Assembly (NCBI GenBank): GCA_949130495.1
Contig: OX422214.1
Location: 251,724,187-251,788,186 of the forward strand
Length of the DNA: 64,000 bases
Reading direction: 5' to 3'
DNA from: Sambucus nigra
Taxonomy: Eukaryota; Streptophyta; Magnoliopsida; Dipsacales; Adoxaceae
The stretch's first letter is position 1, and each line of letters opens with the position of its first letter. Below are positions 33,869-48,582 of this stretch, one piece after another. Position numbers and translations under genes: made by a program. Under the pieces are notes generated by a model. It did not search any database, was not told where the DNA came from, and saw only the letters and a program-made list of their open reading frames with translations.

Positions 33869-35345
33869 TGAAAAAGGCTTAGCTTGTAATTTCCTTTGTA
33901 TGTGTAAAACAAACATGATGCAAAAGCGTAAAGGTGATGGTTCAACTTTTAAACACCGGATTTTAATTTAATAAAACAAAATTAAACCAATTCATTAATC
34001 CAAGTCCTAGAATTTGCCTAAATCATGTTTATCAATATTAGCAAATTAGGCAAAACCAAATTTTAGCAAATGACTTGAATTAATTAAACATTACCCAACA
34101 TTTAATATAAGTCCAAATTAAATTGAGTGTGATAAATTAAACCGAATTTTATCTTGAATTTATCCTAAGCATGCGTTCTAAATTATGATGCAAGATAAAA
34201 TAAACAATATCACACTACGCCGCGATGTACGAGGAAAAATCCAAGACGGGAAAAAACCTCGGATGGCCCTAGCCACAAATCCACTAGATATGGAATTACA
34301 AGTACAAGACAGATAGACTTACAACGACTGCCTCGATCCCTCTCAAGCCTCGACGCTTCTTCTCATAGAAACCTCTTCTTAGCGGATAACCTTGGAACAC
34401 CACCGCGGTCTCAGAATCCACCGATGGGGCTTTCTATGGTCACCGTCACCCTAGCAAGGAACCTTTCTCCAAGTGGGTAGAATCGCAATAAAACGTCTTC
34501 TTCTTTGATGGATGTAGAAGAAAACGAAAACTTCTCTTTGAAACGGAAGAGATAACACCGGTGCCAAACTCCACGCAATTGATAAGTGTATATGAACTTG
34601 GAATAAACTCAATTGGGTGTAAACACTAGAGTGATGAAAATATTTCTCTAATAATCTCACTCAAAACATGAACATTTTCCTAAACAATTTTTGCTCTCAA
34701 ATTCTCTCTAAGAGATAAACTAGGATGGAAAAGTTATGGAAATGTTAAGTTGGAAAATGTCATTCCCGCACCTATTAAAGTCTGTAAAAGGTGGTTAAAA
34801 ACCAAGTGGGTAAGTGGGTGAAAAACTGCCAAAAAATTGTTCCTGCCTGACAGCTCGTTCGAACGACATTTCGTTCAAACGAACTCTCGTTCGAACGAGA
34901 CTTCTAACGACACACCAGTATGGACTTCGTTAGAATCTCGTTGGAAACCTCGTTCGAACGAACAATTGACTTCCAGAATTTTTTATAAAATTCGATTTTG
35001 GCCCAGAAACTTTATATACTTTATTTTTTAAGTTCTAATTAAATTTTTCTGAAAGTAAACACAGTTTTAATTCAACCTAACACCCAATAAACTTTGTTCC
35101 AAACTCCTATATAAATATAATTGCATTCATACCTTGGGAGCATGGAACCATAGTTGATGACGTAGAAACGAGGCACGCAAACCGGCACATTTGATGAAGC
35201 TTTATATTCTTTGCCGCTACGTCTTCAACAAACACTTCATAGGCTTGAGAGTATTAAAATAACATACTATCCTATGAATAAATGTTTTTGTCGGGAATTG
35301 ACCCAACACAATACATGGACTCAATTAGAAATTTGTGTCCTTACA
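33869..35345 (-). repeat. 3' LTR of the Copia element (copy 2)
   Basis: Counterpart of 680-2156, with TG...CA ends. Confidence 0.95.
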
Positions 35346-35346
35346 A

Positions 35347-35719
35347 ATCTCCCCCTTTGGCTCTTCCGGGACAAAAACCAAAACAAAAATCCTAAAGGGC
35401 CGTCAAGCTCTACTAGACTCAAAACATAACATAACCCACCCATAACTTGACTAAACCCAAGGATTAAACACTTTGCCTTTAAACAATGCCGCTTTAGTAG
35501 AATACCTGCACACTTAAGCAAACTCATCAAATGCATAGGGAATATCAAAATATAAAATGCAATTAATTAAATTACTCCCCCTAAATTAATTCTCCCCTTT
35601 ATCAAACACATGACCTACTTAGAAAGACGTCTCCCCCTAAGATAAATCTCCCCAAACGAACATACGATAATAATAGGATTAGATACCATTTCTCCCCCTA
35701 TCATCATTCTCCCCCTTTT
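35347..35719 (-). promoter_or_regulatory. Polypurine-tract array (copy 2)
   Basis: Seven AGGGGGAG-like runs on the minus strand, counterpart of 2158-2530. Confidence 0.8.
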
Positions 35720-37261
35720 TGTTCTGGAATAGACAAAGGCTAAAGAATCAAAACATAAAAGCATGTTGAAAGCACTTGCATATATAAGACATGAAAGCAT
35801 ATGGGCAACAAAATCAAGGCAAAGACAAACAAATATCATATATATATAAACTAGAAATATACCAATGAAGCACTTGCATATATATAGGTATAAACACACA
35901 TATAACACAAAATACAATAAGTTTGCACACTCGTATGGCAAAAATGTGTCATATGGAAACGGAAGTGTAGGGGTGTGAACTAGCAACAATTAAATTTAGA
36001 CCCAAACACTTAAGAAACGTTCACGGAGTTCTCATTTGATTGCAAACTTCATCACATTGAAATATAACCTCATGTGACAATATAGATTGAACTCAATGAA
36101 CAAACATACACAATGCATACAAGCCTAGCATGATGATGATTCTACAAACCAAATAGAGTCATGACATCAAAGACAACTAGGATAAACGGACATTGTGCAA
36201 ACCGTTGATAAACCATCCAGTTCTCCCTCAATAACCATATATATTCTTTTGCTTTTGAATGAATATATCAATCAAACATAGGCCGTGGCAATTGTTTTCT
36301 TTTTAATGCCAAATATTCTGTTTTTAGGCCTTTGGATCACGTATTTCTTTTAGATCCAATAAACGCTGGCTTACAATCGCAAAGGATTTAATGCATACTT
36401 TCGGAGCCCTTACCCGTGCACATTTATATATATCATGTTTTCGTTTTTCGCACAAATCTCACATGCAACGGATTTTGACATGCACTAGTCCTCCTAGGTC
36501 ATAGATATGTAGATGACTAGATTGGTAGGAGAACACCTCAAAAAAGCTCAAATATAACATGTGACATTAAGATTTCAAAAGAGCTCGTGCAAGTGTGAAA
36601 AGAGGCATATAGAAATAGAATCCATTTAAACAATACAAAATCCAACTACTCCATAAAATATGGTAAAGAACATTTTAAGGATTGACAATCTAAACCAAAA
36701 GTTCTAGCCACATGGGAGCGTAAAAGATGGGATTCAAACACAAGTATATGCCACATAAAGTGTGTCAAACAAAAATACACACAAAAATATCTTTTTGAGT
36801 TTTTGACATTTTTTAACCAAAAATAAAGATATATACTCAAAAGGATAAACAAAAATCATTTGTATTTTTCACTAAGTTTAAATGAAATAAATAAAACACA
36901 AATGATAAACAAAAATCTTTTTATATTTTTCAATTAATTCAAACACAAAATATAATACAAAAAGATAAACGAGTCATAATTTTTAGCGTATGATATGAAA
37001 TGAGGCCATGACTAGAAAATGACTAAACAAGCATACCTTTAGCATGTGAATATAGCATGAAGTACAAACGCTAAAGTATGCAAAAGACTAACACATTCAT
37101 CCTTTAGATTTAGCATGGGAGGAAGTATGTGAAAGTAAATGAGAATCAAAAACCCTATTTTGCAAGGCAACCAAGTCGGATTTCCTAACCCAAATTAATG
37201 AAGGATGACTATCTTGGGGTGTAGGAAGTTTAACTACCATGGTTAATTTACGATGGGGTTT

Positions 37262-38317
37262 TCAAGAAATTCGTTTAAGATCAAAACAAAATTTCCTAAG
37301 ATGACCTTGTCGACCACAATGTGTACAAGTGAGAACATGTCGAAAAGATTTACTTAAGGAGTGATCTTTAAATGTATTCCTAGTTGATTCTCCTAAAACA
37401 TTGGTTTGGGCATTATGAGTAAATTCATTACAAGTATTGAAGCCTAAACCACAAGTGTCATTTTTAATTTGGACCGTTCCTAACATTTTATCTAGTTTTT
37501 CTGAACGACACTCCAAATCAAATTTGACATCACTAGAGTCTTTTAATTTATTTTGCAATTCAAAAATGTTAGACTCTAATAAAACATTTCGCTCTTCAAA
37601 AGCAAGAAGCTCCTTTTTCAAGGATTCCATTAAACCCCTAAGGCTATCTCTTTCGCCTTCTACATAATCAAGCTTCTCTCGAAGAGTCCTCTCACGTGTC
37701 CTAAGGTCTTCTATTAAAGCATTATCATCAACGACCTTGACACTCTCTCTTAAACTAGCTTCTAACTTCAAATTAGCTCTTTTCAATTTGATAGATTCTT
37801 TATAAAGTTCTTGAAAAGAATTTTGAAGTTCACTCACATTAACCTCTTCTTCATTTTCACTCTCTCTTTCTTCTTCACTCTCACTATCATCAAAAACAAG
37901 AGAATCATGTACAATGACCTTGGAAGTGGCATGTGCTATCGTTTCATCAATCGATGAGTTCTCACTATCGCTCACATGACTAGCCATAAAAGCCACAAAA
38001 TTTTTCTTAGTGGGGGAATCGGGCTTCTCTTCCTTATCACTATCACTAAGGGTCGCATTATATGAAATGGGTCTCTTACCCTCTTTCCTTAGTTTAGTGT
38101 GGCACTCAAACGCCCTATGGCCATAACCTTCACAACCAAAACACTTATCAGACTCGTCCCTTTCTAAATTGTCATTTCTAGGTTTAGGGATCTTTTCGGC
38201 TTTAGAAATCTTCTCGCTTTTATCATGTTTAGAAGTATCAAATTTCTTAAAATCATTTTTAAATTTATCTTTGTTAAATTTAAGAAATTTTCTAAATTTA
38301 CGAGCAAATAAAGCCAT
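37262..38317 (-). pseudogene. gag: Copia Gag, C-terminal part (copy 2)
   Basis: Counterpart of 4073-5128: 351 residues with CCHC knuckles at residues 59-72 and 331-344 around a coiled-coil-like centre. Val replaces Ala in the coiled coil. Separated from the N-terminal part by the same TAA and twelve codons. Confidence 0.88.
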
Positions 38318-38353
38318 GTCTTCCGAGTCACTATCACTCTCGCTCTCTACTAC

Positions 38354-39055
38354 TTATTTGACCTCTTTTCGGGCTCTTAAAGAAACACCCTTTTCGATTT
38401 TCTTTTCAGTTTTAGTGGGAAACATATCTAGTTCATAGGTTTGTAAATCACCTACAAGCACTTCTAATTTCGTAGAGGCTAAAGTGGGTAAAGAATTTAA
38501 AACGGTCACCTTTGGAATAAATCTATCGGGTAGGGACCTTAAAATTTTCTTTACAACACGGTCGTCAGGTATTTTCTCTCCCAAGTTAAAAGATGAATTA
38601 ACAATATCAGAAAGTCTAGCATAAAATTCATCAAAAGTTTCTTTTTCATTCATTTTGATAGTTTCAAATTGAGTGGTAAGGTTTTGGAGTTTTGAAGCTT
38701 TAACGACACTAGTTCCTTCATGAGTTAATTGTAAAATATCCCAAGCTTCTTTAGCGGTTTCACACGTCATAATACGTCGGAATTCATCCTGTGTGACAAC
38801 GCTAAACAAAGCATTTAAACCACGGGAATTGAAATTAGCAAGTTTAAACTCATTTTCAGTCCATCTATCGACGGGTTTGATAACACGTTCATTTTCAACT
38901 AAATAAGTTAGTGGGGACCACCCGTTAACAACAGACATCCAAACTCTTTCGTCGATAGATTTTAGTGCCGATCTCATACGCGCTTTCCAATATGCGTAGT
39001 TTGAACCATCGAAAATAGGAAATTTTGAAAATGGGGAAAAATCCATTTTAGCCAA
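38354..39055 (-). CDS. gag: Copia Gag, N-terminal part (copy 2)
   Basis: Counterpart of 5165-5866. One Glu in the EELVG segment (about residue 199) is Val here; copy 1 keeps the family-typical Glu, so copy 2 is the derived state at this site. Ends at the same in-frame TAA. Confidence 0.9.
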   Translation of the reverse strand: MAKMDFSPFSKFPIFDGSNYAYWKARMRSALKSIDERVWMSVVNGWSPLTYLVENERVIKPVDRWTENEFKLANFNSRGLNALFSVVTQDEFRRIMTCETAKEAWDILQLTHEGTSVVKASKLQNLTTQFETIKMNEKETFDEFYARLSDIVNSSFNLGEKIPDDRVVKKILRSLPDRFIPKVTVLNSLPTLASTKLEVLVGDLQTYELDMFPTKTEKKIEKGVSLRARKEVK

Positions 39056-39096
39056 AAATTATTTAAGGATCTTTAACGAAATAATTTATCATTTTT

Positions 39097-39109
39097 GGCT
39101 CTGATACCA
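39097..39109 (-). promoter_or_regulatory. Primer-binding site, tRNA-iMet type (copy 2)
   Basis: TGGTATCAGAGCC on the minus strand, next to the 5' LTR start at 39,113. Confidence 0.95.
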
Positions 39110-39112
39110 ATT

Positions 39113-40599
39113 TGAAAAAGGCTTAGCTTGTAATTTCCTTTGTATGTGTAAAACAAACACGATGCGGAAGCGTAAAGGTGATGGTTGAACTTTTAAACAC
39201 CGGATTTTAATTTAATAAAACAAAATTAAACCAATTCATTAATCCAAGTCCTAGAATTTGCCTAAATCATGTTTATCAATATTAGCAAATTAGGCGAAAC
39301 CAAATTTTAGCAAATGACTTGAATTAATTAAACATTACCCAACATTTAATATAAGTCCAAATTAAATTGAGTGTGATAAATTAAACCGAATTTTATCTTA
39401 AATTTATCCTAAGCATGCGTTCTAAATTATGATGCAAGATAAAATAAACAATATCACACTACGCCGCGATGTACGAGGAAAAACCCAAGACGGGAAAAAA
39501 CCTCGGACGACCCTAGCCACAAATCCACTATATATGGAATTACAAGTACAAGACAGATAGACTTACAACGACTGACTCGATCCCTCTCAAGCCTCGACGC
39601 TTCTTCTCGTAGAAACCTCTTCCTAGCGGATAACCTTGGAACACCACCGCGGTCTCGGAATCCACCGATGGGGATTTCTATGGTCACCGTCACCCTAGCA
39701 AGGAACCTTTCTCCGAGTGGGTAGAATCGCAACAAAACGTCTTCTTCTTTGATGGATGTAGAAGAAAACGAAAACTTCTCTTTGAAACGGAAGAGATAAA
39801 ACCGGTGCCAAACTCCACGCAATTGATAAGTGTATATGAACTTGGAATAAACTCAATTGGGTGTAAACACTAGAGTGATGAAAATATTTCTCTAATAATC
39901 TCACTCAAAACATGAACATTTTCCTAAACAATTTTTGCTCTCAAATTCTCTCTAAGAGATAAACTAGGATGGAAAAGTTATGGAAATGTTAAGTTGGAAA
40001 ATGTCATTCCCGCACCTATTAATGTCTGTAAAAGGTGGTTAAAAACCAAGTGGGGAAGTGGGTGAAAAACTGCCAAAAAACTGCCAAAAACTGTTCCCGC
40101 CTGACAGCTCGTTCGAACGACATTTCGTTCGAACGAACTCTCGTTCGAACGAGACTTCTAACGACACACCAGTATGGACTTCGTTAGAATCTCGTTGGAA
40201 ACCTCGTTCGAACGAACAATCGACTTCCAGAATTTTTTATAAAATTCGATTTTGGCCCAGAAACTTTATAGACTTTATTTTTAAAGTTCTAATTAAATTT
40301 TTCTGAAAGTAAACACAGTTTTAATTCAACCTAACACCCAATAAACTTTTTTCCAAGCTCCTATATAAATATAATTGCATTCATACCTTGGGAGCATGGA
40401 ACCATAGTTGATGACGTAGAAACGAGGCACGCAAACCGGCACATTTGATGAAGCTTTATATTCTTTGCCGCTACATCTTCAACAAACACTTCATAGGCTT
40501 GAGAGTATTACAATAACATACTATCCTATGAATAAATGTTTTTGTCCGGAATTGACCCAACACAATACATGGACTCAATTGGAAATTTGTGTCCTTACA
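39113..40599 (-). repeat. 5' LTR of the Copia element (copy 2)
   Basis: Counterpart of 5924-7410, including its TTCGAA palindrome cluster near 40,112-40,212. Confidence 0.95.
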
Positions 40600-41180
40600 G
40601 GAAAATTATTGCCTGGATACATAATTGATGAAATCCCCTTTGATTCTCCTTGAACTTCTTAGTGTGGCTTCTTGCGTTCCCTCTCTTATAGTGGTTAAGG
40701 TTAGAGTTTTTAGAGATAACCTCCTTGGAGTTATTAACTTCTTAATGTGTGTAATTAGTTCCTTAATCCCGAGTTGGGTTAAATTCCCAAAATTTGGACC
40801 TCCAAATGGGCCTGAACCCATAACCAGACCAGTCCAAAAGTCTCCCAACTTATATATCTATACCCTGGGACCATTTTAAAGATTTAAAATACCTAACAAG
40901 CCGTATACTTCTCAAAATACGTCCCAATTATTTTATCCCAACACTACATTTTTATAATTGCGACACACATCATTTATGAATTTTCTACTACACATGCAAT
41001 TGTTATAAAAGTCAACATAATACAAATTAACAACACATAATTACGACATAACAACAATTTATTTGTTCACACTTAATAAGTTAAATTCACCGATTTAGAT
41101 CCAATTTCACAATTTTTTTTACTTTATTCCAAAAATATATAATTTTAATTATTATGAAAGATACGGGGTATTACATATAA

Positions 41181-42286
41181 CTGGACTAACAACTAAAAAA
41201 AATAAAAATAGGAATGCATACAACTGAATCTTTGAAATTGAGAATGATTCTTTTAATTCATAATTCAGCCGAATAAGTCCAGTAAGATATTTTATTATTA
41301 CCATATTTGGATGTTTCATTCCACTTGCCATTAATAATCTTCTGAAGATCTCTATCGTAAAATGATCATGAACTCAATTGGGTATTGTAATGACCCATTA
41401 CAAGATATTTTCCTTTACATTTTGATTCTATATCTATTGTTCATGTTTGTGTTGTTTTTATTCTTTGGCTTTCCCCTATAACTATAAGTAAGCTTCCGTT
41501 TGATATAAAATTAGAGAAATAACTTGGATGCCAAAAAATTCATTACAAAATTTGTAAGGAGAAATTTTATAATTTTCTAAATAGGACTATTTGATGACAT
41601 TAATTTTTTAAGTGATAAATTCTTTAATTGACAATTTGCTAAAGGATTATGATAAATAATAAAAAGTGTTTTATATGATGTGGGACTTAAGGGAAGGGCC
41701 TAATATAAAAAGTAAATAAATGTAAAAAATTCATGTATATTAAAAAATTATATACACAAAAAACCGTTTTGAACAAAAAAACAAAAAACAACTTTTAACA
41801 AAAAAAAAAGTTTTGAACAGGGAAACCACTTTTCAACAAAATAAAATAGTTTTAACCAAAAAAAAACAAATTTTAACAAAATCAAATTTTTAAAAAAAGA
41901 ATTTATAATGGAAAAAACATTTTGAAGAAAAATAGTATTTAACAAATAGAAAATAGTTGAAAAATTAGTTTATAATTAAAAATAATTTGTAAGAAAAAAA
42001 TTCTTTTAAAAGGATAGCAAAATTGTGGAAAACTTTTCTTTGCTATTGAGCCAAAAAAAAATCGAGCAAAAGTGGAAAAATGATGACAATTTTGCATGTG
42101 GGTCTGGCAATCCACGAAAAATTTTCATGGCAAATAAGGACAATCAAACACACAAAATAATGGAAAAATCTCTCATTTGTCACCATTTGACACATTTGTC
42201 ATGGCAAATAAGACGTATCAAACGGACCCAAAAATTATGGTTAAGCTTTTATTAATTCCTTGAACTAACTTACAATTACACTCATA

Positions 42287-42379
<93 letters not shown>

Positions 42380-43219
42380 TTTACTTTGATTATTGAATAT
42401 TATATTCTCAATTTTTTAATCTTAATTAGTCCCTAAGTTTTTTAATGTTAAATCTTTTAGGCACGAAGCTCCTAATTACTATTCAAAATTGTGTGGGTGG
42501 GGGGTGGGGGGGGGGGGATAAGATCTCATTTGGAATTTAAACTCTTGAACCTCAAGTTTCCAATTGCAATTTACATTTTGGGGAATGGAGTTTGCATATA
42601 GTCATTTTAATTTGGTGCCTGAAATTTTCATATGTATATAACCATAAGATAACACATATACTCAAGCGTATCCAAACATCTAAATCCCCGCATCATTGGA
42701 TGCCCATCTCAATTATATTTACTACAACTCAAAACCAAGTCAAAGATATATCACTAAGTAGGATACCGTGTACATTCAAGCAAGTCCAAACATCTAAATC
42801 CTTAAACACCGGATTATTTTTACGTTCTTAGGTTTATCAACCCTAATCCTTATTAAATTGGACTCCTAGTGTATTAAGTCTCTAAACTATGAGTACATAT
42901 ATCGCTATACACACACACACACACACACACACACTTTCGTAATGTACAAATATGTTTTTCATTTAATTATTAAATAAATTTTGTGGCCTATATCTTCCAA
43001 AAACCAGAATTAATTCTCTCAAACACTTTAACCCATTACTCTCTAAGCTCGATATATACATATGCCCATTGGATACCGCTCACTTGCCCATTTACCCATT
43101 CTAACAAAATTTTAACACCGGATGTAAGTAAAATAGTACAAGGGTCAGAGCGCTAACATAAATAACTATCCCCAATATTAACCAAGTCTGATCCATCGTT
43201 AAATTTGGTGTAGTAATTT
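41181..43219. other. AT-rich spacer between inverted Gypsy LTRs (copy 2)
   Basis: Counterpart of 7992-10,043; no gene. Differences from copy 1 are concentrated in the poly-A, CATA/TA, poly-G and CA tracts. Confidence 0.7.
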
Positions 43220-46200
43220 TTTAATACCCCGTATTTTTGGAATAAAATATTGTGACGGAATTTAATTAAACGAATTCGAGAACAAATTAAATTCGTATAA
43301 TTTAAATTAAATTGGTGGAATATAATTTGAGAATAAATTGAATTTCTTTGTGACTTCATATTGATTTGAACTCAATCGAGCATAATGGGCTCACTCGTGA
43401 TAATAAATGAATGTTAATTAATATATGGTCATGTGGTGATTAAACATAACAAAAATGTCCATGTTGAATAAAAATAATTGGAACGCATTCTGGGAGGTCT
43501 TATGAACTCTTTTAGGTGTTTTAGACCTTTAGAAATGGTCTTGGGGTATCAGTATATGAGTTGGGAGGTTATTGTGCCATTTAGATGAAGGGTTTGGGCT
43601 CATTTGGGGGTCCAAATATGGGACTTTAAACCCAACTCGGGAATTGAGTTTAAAAGATATAAATAAGGAGAGTAAGGAGACTCGTCATGATTAAACAAAA
43701 ACCCTAGCAGAAACATTGCGAAGAGAAAGGACGAAAATGGCTAAGGAGAGGGAGAAATCAAGAAAGAAGGCTAAAGAACTCACCAAGAAATCATCCAAGA
43801 ACTCAGGCAAGAATTTTCTTGCTAATTTTATTAGTCTAAAATATTTCTTAATTCATCGTGACTTATTTTCCATGTAGAATTCTGGATTATGTATGGACTT
43901 ATAGTGATATAATGATAAATTCAATCTCGATTGTAGGGAGTTTGAATCTAAATAAGATAGGAAATCTAGAAATTTTGGATGGATATAAATTGTGGATTAG
44001 ATGATGGGAGATTTATATTATAAAACCTTATTGTAATTGATATGATTAATCACATGTAGAGGACTTTCTTTCATGTAAAAAATATGAGATATCTGTTAAT
44101 TATAACCCTTTTAATATGATAGAAACTTAGGGGATTTATGGGTAAAAATCTGGGTTGGTTTGAAAACATCAATTACATGAATGCTAAAACATGATATTAA
44201 CGACCCTAAGATAATGAATTAAACCTTGGGGACCCATTTTTATGTTAGTACATTCATCGAATCCCTTACAATTAGTTTTGGTGTTGAGATTAACAATCCT
44301 GTATTAAGAAACCATAGCTGGTATAGGCTACTGCCAAGATCCAAATCGATTAATCCCTTGAGGCGAATCGATTCGGGGCCAGTGAATCGATTCGGCACCT
44401 GGTGTAGGTTGAGTTGGGTCTGCGATTGTATTCGAGAGAATTTTAGGAGTTCATATGATTTGGTGGGACCGTGTATGGGTGACTGTGGAATTTATTAAAA
44501 ATGGAAACGTAATATTACCAAGGAAGGGACATATAAATTAATGAGATGGTTAATTTTATTTTATAAAGAAAAGGGAGTTAATAATTCATGTGATAGTTAA
44601 TTATCAACAGATAATCTTTACGAGGCAGCTAGAGGGTGATTTATGGGGTAATTACCGAAAGAAATTAACTAGATGGTTTAGAGTATCATTTGGAGGAATG
44701 GAACTTAAATAAATAACTAGATGATTAATTTTATTCTATAAAGAAAAGGAAGTTAATAACTTATGTGATGGTTAATTATTAACTAATGATAATTACGAAA
44801 CTCTTACGGGGCAGCTATGGGGTAATTATTAAGATAATTACCTTTCCTTATGGTAATATGTACTTATATTTTTTGTGGGCATACTTATGTTCGTGGTTTG
44901 TCCTATCGATTGGGGTTGCGCATGTTCGGGACCGGAGCACATGCCGACAAATGTGGGCTAGGCATCGTGTCGGTCATTATTATTGGTACTATGTAGCAGT
45001 GCCACTCACGAGAGCTAGACGTAGAAGCTGGGATCCTTTGTCACCGATGGGTATGGGCGGTGAACTAGTCTGTTGCGTAGGTACCACCCCACTTGTATGT
45101 GTATTGTGATGTCCATTATAGATAGTAGATTGTTTCGGGCTTACTGATAGCGCACGAACGAGATGCTATTATTAGATGCCTTATTGTCAAATATATATAA
45201 GGACATATATATGAATTAATGGAAATAAATAAGTTGAACTTCTAATGTAATGATGTAGACTACAAAACACTTCCCAATACTATGTAGTATGCAATATAAA
45301 TTGTGAAGTCACTTTATCGATAGTTATTGGGGTACCTTGGGTAGTGGTAAATGGAATGTTAATGATTCTATTTCAGTGCGTTACTTATGCAAGATGCATC
45401 CTTATAATTATGTTGGAACATTTATACGCTAGTTAGTCGTGAACTTGGGTGGTTATACATTTATCTTTCCTCTTAGGCGAGGAGTGAGATTTTTAATGCA
45501 TGTCAGTGATGATGGGAGAATGTATGGTTTGACTTAACTGTACTTTTGCATGACAAATTTAGTAAGTTAATTCTTGAAACTCTAGGTTGCTGACCCAAAT
45601 CATATAATGTTTTTTGCCCCCAGGTTTATGTAGAGAGGGATAGAAGGACTGGAAGGAGATCAGACTTATGGTCATATTTGTATAGAGATTACTTCCGTTC
45701 ATTTGATTCTAGCATAGGTTGCGATTTTCACGTCAGTCTAGTTTTTTTTAATTATTGTATAGGCATAAGCCCCAGTTATTATTCAGTTATTTGGGACAAT
45801 TTGTATTGTTTTTGGATTTCATGACAATTTGAGTGTTGAATCGTTTTTATTTATTATCAGTTACTCTAAGGACATACTTCTCATGTCCATTATCTTACAT
45901 TTGTGTATATCGTACGCCGCTACTTTTGGCACGATCTCATACGATGGCCTCTATCTGAATTCCAGGAATCAAGCATTCAACATCTCCATCATATGTCCCA
46001 CATCTGCCTCAACGACTTCACGTTCCATGATTTTAGGGACTTTATGCAAGTAGTACGCAAGAGAAATCAAAACAGTGAAAGAAGGCACGATATGGAAGTT
46101 CAAGGGCATTTTGGTAATTTTACAACCACCATCCAGAGGACCAGTCAATTGGAAAGTTGAAGAGGTCACTGGAACGAAGATACTGGAAGAAATGAAACCT

Positions 46201-47180
46201 CAATTCGAGTTACGGTGAAGAAGTTATGGCCCTTTGAAAATGGAGAAAAACTTTTGAAGAATGCTGTGTAAATTTTCCCCCAGACCAGTGATTTTCTGCG
46301 AACCGAAGGCCAAACCGGTTAGGGGGTGAATCGGCTCATGGTACACCGGAACCAGTTCGGGGTACCTGATGCTGGATAGAGTTCCATATTTTGAAAACTC
46401 TTTTTGGTTTCCTTATAAAATCAAACTTCGAGGGAGTTATTTTTCAAGACTTGCAAAGACATTTTTGAGAGTTCTATCTCCTCAAGTATTCATATATTTA
46501 AGTCCTAATACTCATGTTTTGATTCACACAAAATTCTCATATACTTTTGTGAATCTTTTGGAACCCATAGAAAACTCTATTTCTTTTGTTCATTCTTGAG
46601 GAGTGCGTTTCTACAACATATGGCTGCGTGTCATTGAGGATCTTGCTGTGTGAAGATTCTTTACTGAAGATTGGGTTGCGAGTTCTTGGAGGGTGATGCG
46701 TGTATTCTCTTGCTGAGTTCAAGACTGCGTGTCTTTGTGGGTTGGCTGCGCATTGATCCATTACAGATTTCTCTATGTAATTGTAAGTTGCAATTTATAA
46801 ATTCATAGTGAAATAAAGGTTTTACCCGAAAGGTTTTTTTTCCTGAAATCTGTGTCTTAGCATATTTACTGTATCGCATGCTTTATATTTGATGGGTTGA
46901 TTTAGATGCATGTTTAAGGGCTGAATTTATTTGATTTAAAAGTAGACCCTAATTAAATAAGGTTTAATTGGATACTTGCAAATTAATAAATTATCACATA
47001 GTCGTACTTTAGAGCTACTTATTGTTTAAATGGTTTGTTGTGTTGGTCATCTTTTAAAATATAGAATTATAAATGTTTTATCGTGGTTTTATACCAAGAA
47101 TGATATATGTTGTATAACAAGCCCCATCTCCCATAATTGTGTCTGGCAAACCTTTACGTGAGAAAGTTGGGGTGGTTACA
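43220..47180 (+). mobile_element. LTR-derived array, unit 1 (type A, copy 2)
   Basis: Counterpart of 10,044-14,004, with the 1.15-kb insertion at about 45,865-47,021. Confidence 0.85.
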
Positions 47181-48515
47181 GTTTGGACTTGTGGTGATAT
47201 AATGATAAATTTAATCTTAATTGTAGAGAGTTTGAATCTAAATAGGATAGAAAATCCAAAAAATTTGGATGGATATAAATTGTGAATTGGAAGATGGGGT
47301 ATATTTTAAAACCTTATTGTAATTGGTATAATTTCTAACACGTAGAGGACTTTCATTCATGTTGAAGATATGATATTTCTATTAATTATGACCCTTGCAA
47401 GATGGTAGAAACTTAGGGGATTTATGGGTGCAAATTTGGGTTGGTATTAACACATCAATTGCAAGAATTTTTGGGACATTCAGATGTGAAAGCAACGTTA
47501 AAACATGAAATTAATGACCCTAAGATAATGAATTAAACCTTGAGGACCATTTTGTAGTTAGTACATTTGTATAAGCCCTTATAATAAGTTTTAATGTTGA
47601 GATTAACAATCTTGTATTAAGAAACAAGTAGGTTTGGGCTACTGCCCAAATCCAAATTGATTCGGCCCTTGATGTGAATTGATTCCAGGCCAGGCGAATC
47701 AATTCTACCTAAGAAGCAAATCGATTCATCCCTGGGGTAGGTTGAGTTGGGTCCGCAGTTGTATCCGGGAGAATTTTTGGAGTTCATACGAGTTGGTGGG
47801 ACCACGTACGTGTGACTGTAGAATTTATTAAAAATGGAAACGTAATATTACCAAGGAAGGGAAATTTATATTAACGAGATGGTTAATATTATTTTATAAA
47901 TAAAAGGGAGTTAATAATTCACGTGATGTTTAATTATTAACTAAGGATAATTACTGATTAATCTTTACGAGGCAGCTAGAGGGCAATTTGTGGGGTAATA
48001 CCAAAAGAAATTAACTAGATGGTCTAGAGTATAATTTGGAGGAAGGGGACTTAAATAATTAACTAGATGGTTAATTTTATTCTATAAAGAAAAGGAAGTT
48101 AGTAACTTATGTGATGGTTAATTATTAACTAAGGATGATTACAGGAACTCTTACGGGGCAGCTATAGGGCAATTATCAGGATAATTACCTTTACATATGA
48201 TAATATGTATTTATATTTTGTGTGGACATACCTATGTTCGTGGACTGTCTTATCAGTTAGGGTTTTGCACGTTCGAGACTGGAGCACACGTCGACACAGG
48301 TGGGTTGGGCATCGTGTAGTTCATTATTATTGGTATTACGTCGAAGCGACACTTATGAGAGGTAGGTGTAGATGATGGGATCCTTTGTCACCGTTGGGTA
48401 TGGGACATGAACTGGTGTACTACGTTGTGGATAAGAGACTCCTACGGACTTATCGATAAAGCATGAATGAGACGCTTTTTGTAGATGCTTTCGTGTCACA
48501 TACACACAAACACAC

Positions 48516-48582
<67 letters not shown>

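Larger units (their letters stand above)
33869..40599 (-). mobile_element. Gag-only Copia element (copy 2)
   Basis: Same element, TSD GGAAA (33,864-33,868 and 40,600-40,604) and internal stop as 680-7410, duplicated with its surroundings rather than independently inserted. A few base differences separate the two, for example one perfect TTCGAA palindrome in the 3' LTR is degraded to TTCAAA here. Confidence 0.95.
31820..41175 (-). mobile_element. Complete Gypsy-type solo LTR with nested Copia (copy 2)
   Basis: Minus-strand start TGTAATACCCCGTATC at 41,175; its end reads GGGGGTTGATACA at 31,820. The flanking 5-bp target duplications are TATAA at 31,815-31,819 and TATAA at 41,176-41,180. Without the nested Copia the LTR is about 2.62 kb. 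No internal region remains, so it is a solo LTR left by LTR-LTR recombination. Its middle holds the 21-bp-period palindrome array (33,237-33,309). Confidence 0.92.
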